Shown here: positions 28,961 to 38,640 of the stretch, piece by piece
Layout of the letters: every line of letters starts with the position of its first letter
Numbering within the stretch: the stretch's first letter is position 1
Program-made: the position numbers and the translations under genes
Source: Zelonia costaricensis
Lineage: Eukaryota > Euglenozoa > Kinetoplastea > Trypanosomatida > Trypanosomatidae
Direction: 5' to 3'
Length of the DNA stretch: 46,145 nucleotides
Assembly (NCBI GenBank): GCA_030849075.1
Contig: JASAOO010003354.1
Location: 1-46,145, forward strand
Notes under the pieces: model-generated
What the model saw: the letters and a program-made list of their open reading frames with translations, nothing else
Databases searched by the model: none
Told to the model about the DNA's origin: nothing

Positions 28961-30310
28961 ATGACGATGACGAGCGACGATGCGGTGGACGTGGCCTGCA
29001 CGCTGGCGCCGCACGGCCCGGCAAACATGCTCTCCACCTTCATGACGCGCTACGACTATGACTACAACCGCGACCCGGCCCTCACGGGGAGCATCAGTGG
29101 CGGTGTGGACGGCGGCAACGCGTTTGGGGCCGGCATGAGCGGCGACGTGCGGAACCGCCCCATCTTCGCCCACGGCGTCGATACCGGTGACCGCGACGAC
29201 CGCACGACGTACATGGTGGACTATACCCCCAAGGACCGCACCGTGCAGGACATGGCGTGGCTGGCGGCGGCGTGCTTGACGAACGGCGGCGCGGCCGCAC
29301 CCGTGGCGGGGGCGACCGGGGACCCCGACAATGGGACGGCCTACCAGCGGAACTGGTATCGACCAGACCTCTCAGCGCACATTGCCCGCGACGACGGCAG
29401 CCATCCCCACACGTCGTACCAGGACGACTACCAGGCGCGCCCCGCCGTCGCGGCGGCGGCAGCCTCCGCTGTGGGGGAACCGGTGTGCTACGCTGGCTCC
29501 GCCGCGGTGCTGTACAACGCGGACCTCCTCAAGCCGCACAACGTTGTGGAGGACGACGGCGCCGACCTCGCTCCCAAAATCACGTCGCGCGAGTCGCTGC
29601 TGCCGCGCAAGCCCAAGACGGCCAACGGCACGTTCTCCCCCGTCTTTGTGAACCTCGCCGACCACCGCCGTACCTGGAACGACTGCCGGCCTGGGGACGG
29701 CGTCGTGGGCAGCTACTCGTGCACGTCGTGGGCGTACGGCGACCCCAGTGACGCGCACCCGCTGCAGCTCCCGCTCAGCCTTGCCCGCAGCCTCGCCTCG
29801 CACGAGCTGGACGTCGCGGTGCACCCCGACAAGGCTGCGCTGCTCCGTCAGCTCGCGGGCCGAAAGGACGCGGCGAGGGCGTCGTCGGCCGGCACCCCGC
29901 TGGACACGTGCGACCGCACCAACCCGCAGTACCTCGCCACAATGGAGCAGAAGCACTGTGCTGTCAGCCGGCGCCTGGAGAAGGAGCACTACGTCAGCAT
30001 GTCCATGTACAAGAGCGATTATATTGACCAGAACCAGCTGCCCGAGCTGGCCGGCAACCACGGCGGCCCGGCCGACGCGCTCGACACCCGCACGTGCCCG
30101 CTCGCGACGGCGGGCGAGATGATGGCAGGCCAGCTTACCCGCACCACGCGCGAGTTGGGTCTGCTGCGCAACGCGCACGGCACGCTGAAGGTCGGCGAGG
30201 CGCCCGCCGCGTCGCGCGTCAGCACGGGAGTGGTGGCGGCGATGCGCACAATGGAGAAGGCGGTGGCCATCGACAAGGCTGACCCACACCGGCACAAGCT
30301 CCGCGCTTGA
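28961..30310 (+). CDS. Protein with T-x-Y-x-x-D-Y motifs, possible microtubule-associated (449 aa)
   Basis: The protein has no membrane segment, signal peptide or enzyme motif. A short motif recurs: TFMTRYDYDY (26-35), TTYMVDYTPKD (82-92), TAYQRNWYRPD (126-136), TSYQDDYQARP (151-161) and SMYKSDYIDQ (348-357). Spaced Thr/Ser-x-Tyr-x-x-Asp-Tyr/Phe motifs resemble those of STOP/SAXO proteins and other extended proteins that bind ciliary doublet microtubules, so an axonemal or subpellicular microtubule role is a fair inference but not proven. The C-terminal 75 residues (from about TCPLATAGEMM at 378) look helical and basic. Tyr, Asp and Pro content is far higher than in neighbouring genes. The ATG at 28961 is the first after the predicted acceptor. 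Confidence 0.9.
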   Translation: MTMTSDDAVDVACTLAPHGPANMLSTFMTRYDYDYNRDPALTGSISGGVDGGNAFGAGMSGDVRNRPIFAHGVDTGDRDDRTTYMVDYTPKDRTVQDMAWLAAACLTNGGAAAPVAGATGDPDNGTAYQRNWYRPDLSAHIARDDGSHPHTSYQDDYQARPAVAAAAASAVGEPVCYAGSAAVLYNADLLKPHNVVEDDGADLAPKITSRESLLPRKPKTANGTFSPVFVNLADHRRTWNDCRPGDGVVGSYSCTSWAYGDPSDAHPLQLPLSLARSLASHELDVAVHPDKAALLRQLAGRKDAARASSAGTPLDTCDRTNPQYLATMEQKHCAVSRRLEKEHYVSMSMYKSDYIDQNQLPELAGNHGGPADALDTRTCPLATAGEMMAGQLTRTTRELGLLRNAHGTLKVGEAPAASRVSTGVVAAMRTMEKAVAIDKADPHRHKLRA

Positions 30311-31672
30311 GCGCCTCTCCTGTTTGGGTCTCCCATTTGAACTACCCTCGTGCGCTGCTAGCGTGAAGTTGCGCGGTGCGTGTGTGTCTTGGGGGGGGGC
30401 CGGAACACTCAGGCGGTGCTGCTTGCGTCGGTCTCCGCAGTCTCTCGAGCAGGCACCACCTGCGCTTGCCTCCCCCTCCCCCCCTTTGTTTGTGCCTTCT
30501 TGGTTGTCGTCTTGACTTCTGTGCGGCCCATCTTCGCGCTCTTGCACGCTGGATGAGCCTCTCTCCCATGTACACTACCTGCGATGGTGCGGCGGAGACG
30601 GCGGGTGCAAAAAAAAAAAAAAGAACGGGGATCACTGAAGGGACGTGCCTCGTAAACACGCGTACGCTTGCTTCTTGGCGAGCTCGGGTGTGGGCACGTG
30701 TGGTGGTGGTGGGGGGGCTGCCTCGTTGGGGCTGCTTCCCCACGCGGGTAGCTTTCCGTACCCCTTTGGCCTCCTTTCGATTTCTTCGATTGCCCCCCCC
30801 CCCCCGCTCGCACCCTCTTGTATGACATTTCCTTGCACTTCCTTTTGTGTGACCATTTTGAACTTGAGCTGATGCGCCGCATCGCTGTTGTCGGGCACGT
30901 TGCGACACAACACGTGCGGGAAGAGAAGAGAGAAAAAAAGGGAAAGCGAACAAGCAGAAAGCTGCGTAAATGAGTGAAGGCGCACGCAGAGCAGGTTAGG
31001 CGCCCATGCATGAGGGGCGAAGAAGAGGGATACTGCGAGCGAGAGAGAGAGTGGGCGACGTGCGCGCCACTTGGCGCTCGCAGAGGAGAGCAGACTGCGC
31101 GCGAGAAGCCTGGCGTTGAGGCCGCTCACGCGCACATCGGGGCTCCACTCACGGTCAGCTGTTTTCCTGGAGTACAGCTGGTATGCGGCGTGGCCGTTTT
31201 GGAGCCATAGTCTGTTTGCGCACCGCCCACGACCAGAGCGCCAGAAGAGCCCGGCGCCTAACAGCGTGATGACCATCCTCGTACTGCTCATCTTCACTTC
31301 CTTCCTTCCTCTCCTCCTCTCTCTCCCTGTGTTGATGTTGTTGTTGTTGTGTTGCTGTTTTCTCCGGCATCTACCCATCTTCGCACTCAGCACCATTACG
31401 CGCAGTCCTCCTCCGTGGCCTTTTCACCTTTTCTTCACGTTGCTGATTTGCGCTGTCGCGTTTGCCGCCATTTGCGCTCATCAATTCGAACGTCAACCCA
31501 CCCCTTTCTCCCTTCCTCTCCTCTCCCTGTCCTCGTGACGGAGTTCTCCTTGTTTGGCGATCTACTTTGACAGCCCCACACATTATTGTTGGTGCGTGCA
31601 CGACGCGCACAGACACGCTTTCGACGTCGCAACCGTCAGTCTTTTTTCTTTTCTCCACACACACACACACCA
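30311..31672. other. Intergenic region, T-x-Y-x-x-D-Y gene to MIT gene
   Basis: Contains an A14 run (30609-30622), a C run (about 30785-30796), a purine-rich stretch around 30910-31100 and a TTG repeat near 31333-31350. No coding region is supported. Confidence 0.7.
31500..31543 (+). promoter_or_regulatory. Predicted spliced-leader acceptor, MIT gene
   Basis: A C/T tract is followed by GACGGAG with the AG at 31542-31543. Other candidates are the AGs at 31572-31573 and 31638-31639. No ATG lies between any of these and 31673. Confidence 0.5.
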
Positions 31673-32326
31673 ATGGCCGCCACTGGAGACCCGCTCGTCT
31701 ACGCCGGGCAGCTGATCGAGCTCGCGCGCGGGGAGGAGAACGAAGAGGGAAACCCGCTGACGGCGGTGCGCTACTACACGACCGCGATGGAGATCATCGC
31801 CTCGGAGGCGTCAAAGCGTGCCGCCGCGCTGCCCAGCAACGAGGCGCGGCGCTTCTTTCTCTTCCAGGTCCGCTCGAAGCTGGAGATGTACTACGAGCGG
31901 GCCGAGCTCCTGCTCGGCGTCGCGAACGGCTCGGGCCTGCTCGACAAGCCCAGCGGCACCAGCAACGGCGGCAGCCTCGAGGCGGCGTACAGCAACAACT
32001 ACCCGCCGGCTCTCTTCGCCTCCACCGTGGCGAGCGAAAAAAACAGCGGCAACCGCGGCAGCATCACCTGCGGCGGCAACCCCGAGGCGGGCGCAAGCGG
32101 CACGAGTGTGCTTGGCATCCCACTGCAGCCGGAGCAGCCGGCGGTGCCGATCCCGAACCCACCGCAGAGCCGCGGCGGCTACGGCGGGGATGCCGGCGCG
32201 CCACCGATGAGCTGCTACCTGAAGCCGGACGATGCCGCCGCTACCACATCGTCGCCGCCGCCGGTGACGCCAGAGCTGGACCTGGACGAGCTCATGCGCA
32301 ACCTCGGCGCTCCACCGGGGTCGTAG
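31673..32326 (+). CDS. MIT-domain protein (217 aa)
   Basis: Residues about 8-82 read as a three-helix MIT (microtubule-interacting and trafficking) domain: an alpha-1 helix around AGQLIELARGEE, an alpha-2 helix with the typical A-x-x-Y-Y-x-x-A pattern (AVRYYTTAMEIIA, 31-43), and alpha-3 FQVRSKLEMYYERAELLL (64-81). MIT domains bind short tails of ESCRT-III proteins, so a role in endosomal sorting or membrane scission is the likely setting. The remainder is a Gly/Ser/Pro-rich linker followed by an acidic, amphipathic C-terminal end (ELDLDELMRNLGAPPGS) that could itself be an interaction motif. There is no AAA ATPase domain, so this is not VPS4, spastin or katanin. The alpha-2/alpha-3 connection is longer than in a minimal MIT. 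A +1 frame across 31462-33048 is a shadow. Confidence 0.88.
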   Translation: MAATGDPLVYAGQLIELARGEENEEGNPLTAVRYYTTAMEIIASEASKRAAALPSNEARRFFLFQVRSKLEMYYERAELLLGVANGSGLLDKPSGTSNGGSLEAAYSNNYPPALFASTVASEKNSGNRGSITCGGNPEAGASGTSVLGIPLQPEQPAVPIPNPPQSRGGYGGDAGAPPMSCYLKPDDAAATTSSPPPVTPELDLDELMRNLGAPPGS

Positions 32327-33818
32327 ACGGGCAGGAACGGCAAACCGAGAACAAAAAAAAAACCGGAGTTCACCTGTGTCGCGTGCGCGAGGTGATGGAC
32401 CCGTGTGTCGTGATGGGGGAACAGCACACACGTGCGGTTCATCGCCGCTGCACACGTGCATGCGTGCGCGTGTGTGGGCCGTCAGCATCGACGTCATCTC
32501 CTCTCACGACACGCACGAACTCGAACACGTCGAAATGCGAACAGGAAACGACAAGGAGCGGCACGCAGGTGCTCTTCATCGCCATCCCCCGGCCCCCCGT
32601 CCTCCCCTCCTCCCGCCCTCCCTCGTTAGTTTCCTTTTCTTTTTTTCTTCCTGCTTTGGCCTTCTCTTCTCTTCCTATGCGTGCCTCGGTGTGCCCGTGT
32701 GAGAGGGGGGGACCCTGGCGTGTATGTTCTCTTGCTCATTGGTTTCGTTGTTCCGCGTCCGAGGTGCCCGCATGCCTCCTTTGTTTCCTGCACGCTGTCC
32801 CCTGGCCTCCTCTCCGGGCTTGCTTCTCGACTCCACTCCCCTCCCCTCCCATCAGCTTTCCTCGTCTGTGCGTTCTCTTGTGCGCTCGCGTTGTAACTCG
32901 GGAACATGAAGCTCGCTGCGTTGATGCAGACGTAGAGAGCGATCCCAGAAACCCCCTCCCCCTTTTTCCCGCGTTCTCCTTCCCCTGTTCACTTTTTGCT
33001 GTAAGCGGATGCACACCCGTTCTCGTTCGTGCACAGCGCAGTCTGTAGATTCTGCGCACACGCTGCGTCCTCGAGGATGCTGGGCTACATGTCTGTTTTT
33101 TTTTTTTTTATTTGGTGTGCGTCCGCTCCGTGCAGAATAGAATCGGGTGTGGAAGAAGCCAGCACGGGCGGAGGTAAGGGCTCGACGTAGAGACACATCA
33201 ACAGTGAGAGGCGGGGTAGAGGGTTGCTTGGGGAGCAGATGCGGCTTGTCGTCTCTCCGCCCCGGCATCACGTCCTATTTGTTTCGCCCGGTGCGCGTGA
33301 CGCTGTATGTATGTGTGTGTGTAGGTGCGCACGTCTGCCGAGGGACAAGCTCACAGAAAAAAAGAAAAAAAGAAAGTGAGAGCGACGTCAAGTGGGCTGA
33401 GGTCAAAACTCACCGCCATTGTTTTTTTGGTGTTTGTTTGTGTGGCCGAGGGGGAGGCGCGCGGTGGCGTGCGAGCTTTTCATACATCCTTGTCTCTTGA
33501 TGACGATGTGCAGCGGGTGTGCGGCGCGTGCCGTGTGGTGCACGTCAAACTGCGCCGTCCGAGCTCGTGACAATGTCTGGAGGAATGGTTGGAGGAGAGT
33601 CGCCAAGCTCTCCTTCTTTCACTCACCGATCGCCCCAAAATAGAGACGTACTGCGCGTTTCACGCGGTCGCAAAGGAAGGCCATTTAGGCTCATCCTCAC
33701 TACTTCCCGCTCTCTCTCTGTGTAATTGCCTCGTTGATGCTGTGTCACCCACTCTCCACAAACACTCAAAATCTGGAACTGACAGCTTATCACTCCCACA
33801 CCGTCACCCCGCGCAACC
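32327..33818. other. Intergenic region, MIT gene to first S21 gene
   Basis: Contains an A run at 32353-32361, a T run near 33096-33109, a GTAT/GT repeat near 33305-33323 and A-rich sequence at 33355-33376. No coding region is supported. Confidence 0.7.
33703..33785 (+). promoter_or_regulatory. Predicted spliced-leader acceptor, S21 copy 1
   Basis: A short CT tract (33703-33722) and a later C/A-rich stretch lead to ACTGACAG with the AG at 33784-33785, 33 bases before the ATG. The tract is weaker than at other genes. Confidence 0.45.
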
Positions 33819-34334
33819 ATGGCCGCCATTGGTATGTTCAACGAGGAGGGCGAGAACGTCGACCTGTACATCCCGCGCAAGTGCCACGCGACCAACACGC
33901 TGATCGAGGCCCACGACCACGCCGCCGTGCAGATCTCGATTGCGGATGTTGGCCCGAACGGCGTGATCACGGGCACGACGACGACGCTGTGCATCGCCGG
34001 CTACCTGCGTTCGCAGGGCGAGTCCGACCACGCGATCAACCACATCGCCATCGACCGCGGCATCGTGCGCATCAAGACGGCCAAGCCGAAGCGCGCGTCG
34101 AAGTCGAAGTCGAAGAAGCCGGCGGCGAAGGGTGCGGCCCCGGCTGGTGCTGCGGCGAAGGGCGCGAAGGGCAACGCCAAGGGCAACGCCAAGGGCGCGA
34201 AGCCGGGCCAGAAGGGTGCGGCCCCGGCCGGCTCTCGCTCCGCTGCGCAGAAGGGTGCCCGCCCGCCGGCCCAGAAGGGTGCCCGCCCGACGGCCCAGAA
34301 GGGTGCCGCCCCGGCCCGCAAGAACCGCGCTTAA
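33819..34334 (+). CDS. RPS21: 40S ribosomal protein S21e, copy 1 (171 aa)
   Basis: Residues 1-86 match the S21e fold: GENVDLYIPRKCHATNTLIE (11-30), then HAAVQISIADV and the GESDHAINHIAIDRGIV block (67-83). S21e is a small-subunit protein involved in late 40S maturation. The remaining ~85 residues are a basic Ala/Lys/Gly/Pro tail with KGNAKGNAKGAK and three AQKG units, resembling a histone H1 tail; in other eukaryotes S21e stops near 83-87 residues. The ATG lies in a strong context (GCAACCATGG) shared exactly with copy 2. The first 191 coding bases are identical to copy 2; later changes are synonymous until the tail, where the copies differ by residue changes and repeat number. Confidence 0.95.
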   Translation: MAAIGMFNEEGENVDLYIPRKCHATNTLIEAHDHAAVQISIADVGPNGVITGTTTTLCIAGYLRSQGESDHAINHIAIDRGIVRIKTAKPKRASKSKSKKPAAKGAAPAGAAAKGAKGNAKGNAKGAKPGQKGAAPAGSRSAAQKGARPPAQKGARPTAQKGAAPARKNRA

Positions 34335-35768
34335 GGACGCGAGATACGGTGCGCACGGTGGGGTTGGGGACGAGATGGGGAGTCTGGTCGGGTGGTGGAT
34401 TGGGCTGAGACGTCCGTGCGCGCCCCCCCGCCCCGCCCCGCCCTTCCCCCCTCCCCCCCTTCCACCGCTCGTCCATCCGCGTCGAGCCGATCTCGCTTCG
34501 TCTTCCAGCGTCTTCTCGGCGTTGTCGGATGCCGCCTTTCGCCGGCGCGTGAGTGGCGCGGGGGACACTGCAGCCACTCGCGCCGTTCGCGAGACGTCGG
34601 AAGTGGAGAAGGATGACCAGTAATTTCACTTCTTTTTTTTTTTCTTCATTTGATTAAAGCACATCTCCTCGTGTGCTCTTGTGTTCCCCTTCCCCCCTCC
34701 CTCCTCTTCCTTCCACACCTCCCCTCCCCTCCCCCCTGGCCATCACTTCGCGGCACGCCTTCATCGAAATCCCTGACTCCCCCTCCCGCGCTCTCTGTCT
34801 CGCGCTAACCGCCATCGCCGCCGGTCTCAGCAGAGCCCGCAGCGTGCGGCGTGCAGCGAAGACGGAAGAGGGAAGGGCGAATGGGGAGAGGAGAAGCGCA
34901 GGTGGGAGGACGCGACGCGTCGTGTGGGTCACATGGTGCGGCAGAGAGGGTCGGGCGTGGGCCGGCGAAGGTGTGAAGTGAAGGGGAGTCGAGCGCAGGG
35001 CCACGAGCGTGTGCTTTGTCATCCGTCATCTTCAAAAAAAAACAAAAAAAAGCGCAACAACGCAGAACGAAGGAGTTTGGTAGAGGTGCTGCGTGCACAC
35101 AGCGTACTGCAGGTGGCGGCAAGTGGCGGGGTGCGCAAGGAGGGGAGGAAGAAATCGTTGCCACTCCACGCCCGCCGCCTTCTCCGCCTCTGCCTCCCCC
35201 ACCCCTCTGACGTTCCCATGTGGACAGGGCCACCCCTGTTGCACCACACCGACCCGCTTTCATGAGACCGCACTTTGGGATGCCTGACTCAGCCTCGGCA
35301 CGAGACGAGAAGAAGCCCCAGGGCCTCCACACGCGTGCGCTGGGGGGGGGGCAGTGGAAGAGTGGGGGACGCGGTTCGTGCCAACGAGTCCGGTGCGGCG
35401 CATGTGGCACTGGCGAGGTTCGATGGGGGAAACACGCACACACCGAAGCGGGGGGTGAGGGGACGGGCGAAGGGGCGGGGGTGGGGTGGCTGGATGAGGG
35501 GGGCTGCCCGCTTTGGAGGACTTCTCCTCTCCGTGAGGCGGCCTGCACCCGCTTGCCTGTGACAAGGCGGCGCGCCCCCTTACGGGCACGACTTGTGGTA
35601 TGTCTTGTGATTCCCTTGATCTTTTCATCACCTGCCCTGTCTCTCTTTCTCTTCCGTGTCTCCCCTCACACAAACTCTTGGGCGTGTGCAGTGTGCTTAC
35701 ACCACCACCTCCACTCCCTTTCACGTTTACCCTTCTTCACCGAAGCCACCTTGTCACCCCGCGCAACC
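34335..35768. other. Spacer between the two S21 genes; purine-rich, possible retroposon remnant
   Basis: The left part (34335-34800) is pyrimidine-rich with a T run near 34631-34643. About 34850-35600 is unusual for this window in being purine-rich on the plus strand, with A-rich runs at 35034-35050 and several G runs (for example near 35340-35350), ending in a GC-rich block (near 35540-35590). Its length and composition would fit a degenerate SIDER-type retroposon, but I cannot confirm this. No coding region is supported. Confidence 0.5.
35708..35745 (+). promoter_or_regulatory. Predicted spliced-leader acceptor, S21 copy 2
   Basis: A C/T tract ends in CACCGAAG with the AG at 35744-35745, 23 bases before the ATG. 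The tract is unrelated in sequence to that of copy 1 although the last ~20 bases before both ATGs nearly match. Confidence 0.6.
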
Positions 35769-36293
35769 ATGGCCGCCATTGGTATGTTCAACGAGGAGGG
35801 CGAGAACGTCGACCTGTACATCCCGCGCAAGTGCCACGCGACCAACACGCTGATCGAGGCCCACGACCACGCCGCCGTGCAGATCTCGATTGCGGATGTT
35901 GGCCCGAACGGCGTGATCACGGGCACGACGACGACGCTGTGCATCGCCGGCTACCTGCGCTCGCAGGGCGAGTCCGACCACGCGATCAACCACATCGCCA
36001 TCGACCGCGGCATCGTGCGCATCAAGACGGCTAAGCCGAAGCGCGCGTCGAAGTCGAAGTCGAAGAAGCCGGCGGCGAAGGGTGCGGCCCCGGCTGGCGC
36101 TGCAGCGAAGGGCGCGAAGGGCAACGCGAAGGGCAACGCGAAGGGTGCGAAGAGTGGTGCTGCCGCTGGCGCTCGCTCGGCTGCGCAGAAGGGCTCCGGC
36201 TCCGCTGCGCAGAAGGGTGCCCGCCCGCCGGCCCAGAAGGGCCGCGCGCCGGCTCAGAAGGGTGCCGCCCCTCCTCGCAAGAACCGCGCGTAA
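35769..36293 (+). CDS. RPS21: 40S ribosomal protein S21e, copy 2 (174 aa)
   Basis: The S21e core (residues 1-86) is identical in protein sequence to copy 1. The first base difference is at 35960 (C, against T at 34010), and further core and early-tail differences are synonymous. From about residue 128 the tail diverges: it has KSGAAAGARSAAQKGSGSAA and four AQKG units instead of three, ending in PPRKNRA rather than PARKNRA. Both tails keep the strongly basic Ala/Lys/Gly composition. Both copies appear intact and expressed, each with its own 5' and 3' flanks. Confidence 0.95.
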   Translation: MAAIGMFNEEGENVDLYIPRKCHATNTLIEAHDHAAVQISIADVGPNGVITGTTTTLCIAGYLRSQGESDHAINHIAIDRGIVRIKTAKPKRASKSKSKKPAAKGAAPAGAAAKGAKGNAKGNAKGAKSGAAAGARSAAQKGSGSAAQKGARPPAQKGRAPAQKGAAPPRKNRA

Positions 36294-38640
36294 GTGAGAG
36301 ACAGAAGGAAAAGAGAGAGAGAGACGGAAGCGCAGCACTACACTGAGAATCGCAGGGCAGCCACGCGAGGCTGCGTGGAGCGGGTGCGCAGCACGAGCTC
36401 CACGGGATGTTGATGCGTGTTGAGGGGGCACACGAACGAGACACAATTGGCCAAGACGTGGGAGCGGGCATGAAAAAAGATAGGGCGGGGCAGGGCGGGT
36501 GGGGAAGGGACGCATCCCCGCCTTCTCTCTGCCCAAGCCCCCCTTCCTCGATTGCCTGTAGCCGCTGTTAGTCCTCCCTGCGTCGTCGTTCACCGTCCCC
36601 CCCGGCTGGCCCTCCTGTCAAGCCGGTCCCCCCCTCCCCCGCTCTCTCGCAGTGGTGCTGCGGCGATTTCGTTGTGCTGCTTGTGTCGCTTCTCCTCTCG
36701 TTTCTCTTGTAACTTTCTCTCTCTCGCAAGCGTGTCGTTGTTTTTGGTTTGCTGCCCGCTCCCCCTTCATTCTCTCCTCCTCCTTCTTTTTCTTCTTCCC
36801 CGTTCTGGCCAACTGCGCGCGCGTGCAAGCTCGCTGTCGCTGTTCCGTTGCACGAGCTCACTGCTGCTGCTGCTGCGTGTGTGTGTGTGTGTGTTCCTGG
36901 GGTATCTCATCGACACTAACACACACACAGAGACACACCCACACGCGCGCGCGCATTTACGCACGCATGGGCAGAGCTGGGAAAGAAGGGGAGGGGCAGG
37001 GTGAGGCTAATCCAGCGGAGCGGCCTTGGAAGCCACCCGGTCACCAGCTCGCAAGTTTTCTCGAGTCACCCGCCTCGCTTCACCTCCCCCTCTTGACTGG
37101 CCCATGCCTTGAACCTCCAGCACGGCTTCCCCTCCCCACCCCACCCCACCCCACGACACCACCATGCTTCAGTTACTGAACAAACAAAAAGGAAGAGGGG
37201 GTGCGTGTCGAGCGGGGTGGTGAGGGGGCGGCGGGGTGATGCTGCGGTATGGCAGGCTAGTGTGAGGACGAGGTGGACGAGGGTGTGCGGTGCTCTGCAG
37301 CTGCGTGATTCCCCCGCATCTCTCTGACCTGCACCACGCCGCGGCTGCTGTCGTTGTGTTGTTGTTGTTGTCTATTCCATCGCTCATCGGCTTTCTGCAC
37401 GCGCCGTCCCAAGGGAGGAGGCAGGCGTGTGTCGCAGTTGGCTGAACGGAGCCGCTGGAGAACACACACACACACACACTTTTGGCATGCCTGCGTGTCT
37501 GTGTGTGCGTGTGCGTGTGGGTCACTGACAAGATAATTCTGGTCTGCTAAACAAGGTCGGCACCGTCTGGGGCGCTTCTGCATCCTCTGCGCTGCACACA
37601 GGAATGTACTGAGGGGGAAGGAGGGGAAATGGCGCACCTTGTTCAACGGAGAAGAAAAACGACACCAATGCCCAGAAGTAGGACACACTGCGGAGCAGGC
37701 GAGGGGCCTGTGTGTAGGTGTGCTTGTGTCGTTGTCCATCTTCTCGTTGGTCGTTCTCGGTGCCGCCCCCGTCTTTTTCGCCTCAGTTGTCCCGCAGCTG
37801 CGCAGCTTTGTGCCACAGCGGCAAATCAGCAGTGCCGATCGAGGCCTCGACTCGTTCCTTCTTCTTCTCATCACTGTTTTCCTATGCACCTCCACCTCCA
37901 CCTCTACCCCCCCCCTCTATCTCACTACGCTGAGAAGGGAGTGACGGGAGTGGGACAGGAAAACGGGAGTGGGCGGAAGAAAAATAGAGAGAGTAACCTC
38001 TGCCAGATAGGGGGGTAAGCACATACCCATCTACCCACACACACACACACACAAGCAAACTTCAAACACAGACGCCACGTCTGGGTTTCTCTGTTTTTTG
38101 TTCCTTTTTTCCTTTTTCTTTGTCGTTCTTGTGGCAGCCATCTCACGGTGGCTCGCGACGTGACGACTTTATTTCCCGCCACAAAAGCAACCAAGTAACA
38201 ACATCAGCGGTATCAGCGGAGACATGGGAGGGCCGGCATTCAAAGCTGCAGCGGCGCATTTCCCGAATGTGACGGGCAGCGCACCACAGCTGCATCGCAC
38301 TCTCTTTTTTTTGGGGGGGCGGGGAGGGAGTCACGAGCGACGCACTTTCCCCGTCGAACAAGGAGATTCGAAAGGAAGCCTGCCTCACTTCCCGATCATG
38401 CACAACACCCCTCTCTCTCTCGCCTTTCCTTTCTCTCCCTCCCTCTGCGCGGTGTGCGGCTCATGCTGGTGCTGTCGCACGCTACGCGCCCTCATCTCCC
38501 ACCCCCTTCCCCTCATCCCCCAGCGTGACGTCTGCGCTTTGTTCGGGTCGGTGTATCCGCAGGGCGGCCATCATCCGCTGCCCCTCCCCCTCCCCGCGTG
38601 CTCTCTTCCTTTCCCCGGCCAAGGGACTCCAGTGCAGGTC
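36294..38640. other. Intergenic region, S21 copy 2 to CX9C gene
   Basis: This 2.3 kb region begins with a GA-rich stretch after the S21 stop, and includes GT/CA tracts (about 36873-36893, 37460-37479 and 38035-38053) and a CCCCA repeat at about 37132-37154. Frames of 100-200 codons are low-complexity. No gene is supported. Confidence 0.65.
38581..38623 (+). promoter_or_regulatory. Predicted spliced-leader acceptor, CX9C gene
   Basis: A C-rich then T/C tract is followed by GGCCAAG with the AG at 38622-38623, 17 bases before the ATG; AGs at 38631-38632 and 38636-38637 are close alternatives. Confidence 0.55.

Noticed and set aside
31462..33048. 528-codon plus-strand frame spanning the MIT gene
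   Set aside because: Its middle is the MIT gene read in another frame (Arg/Gly-rich), and its ends are UTR simple sequence.
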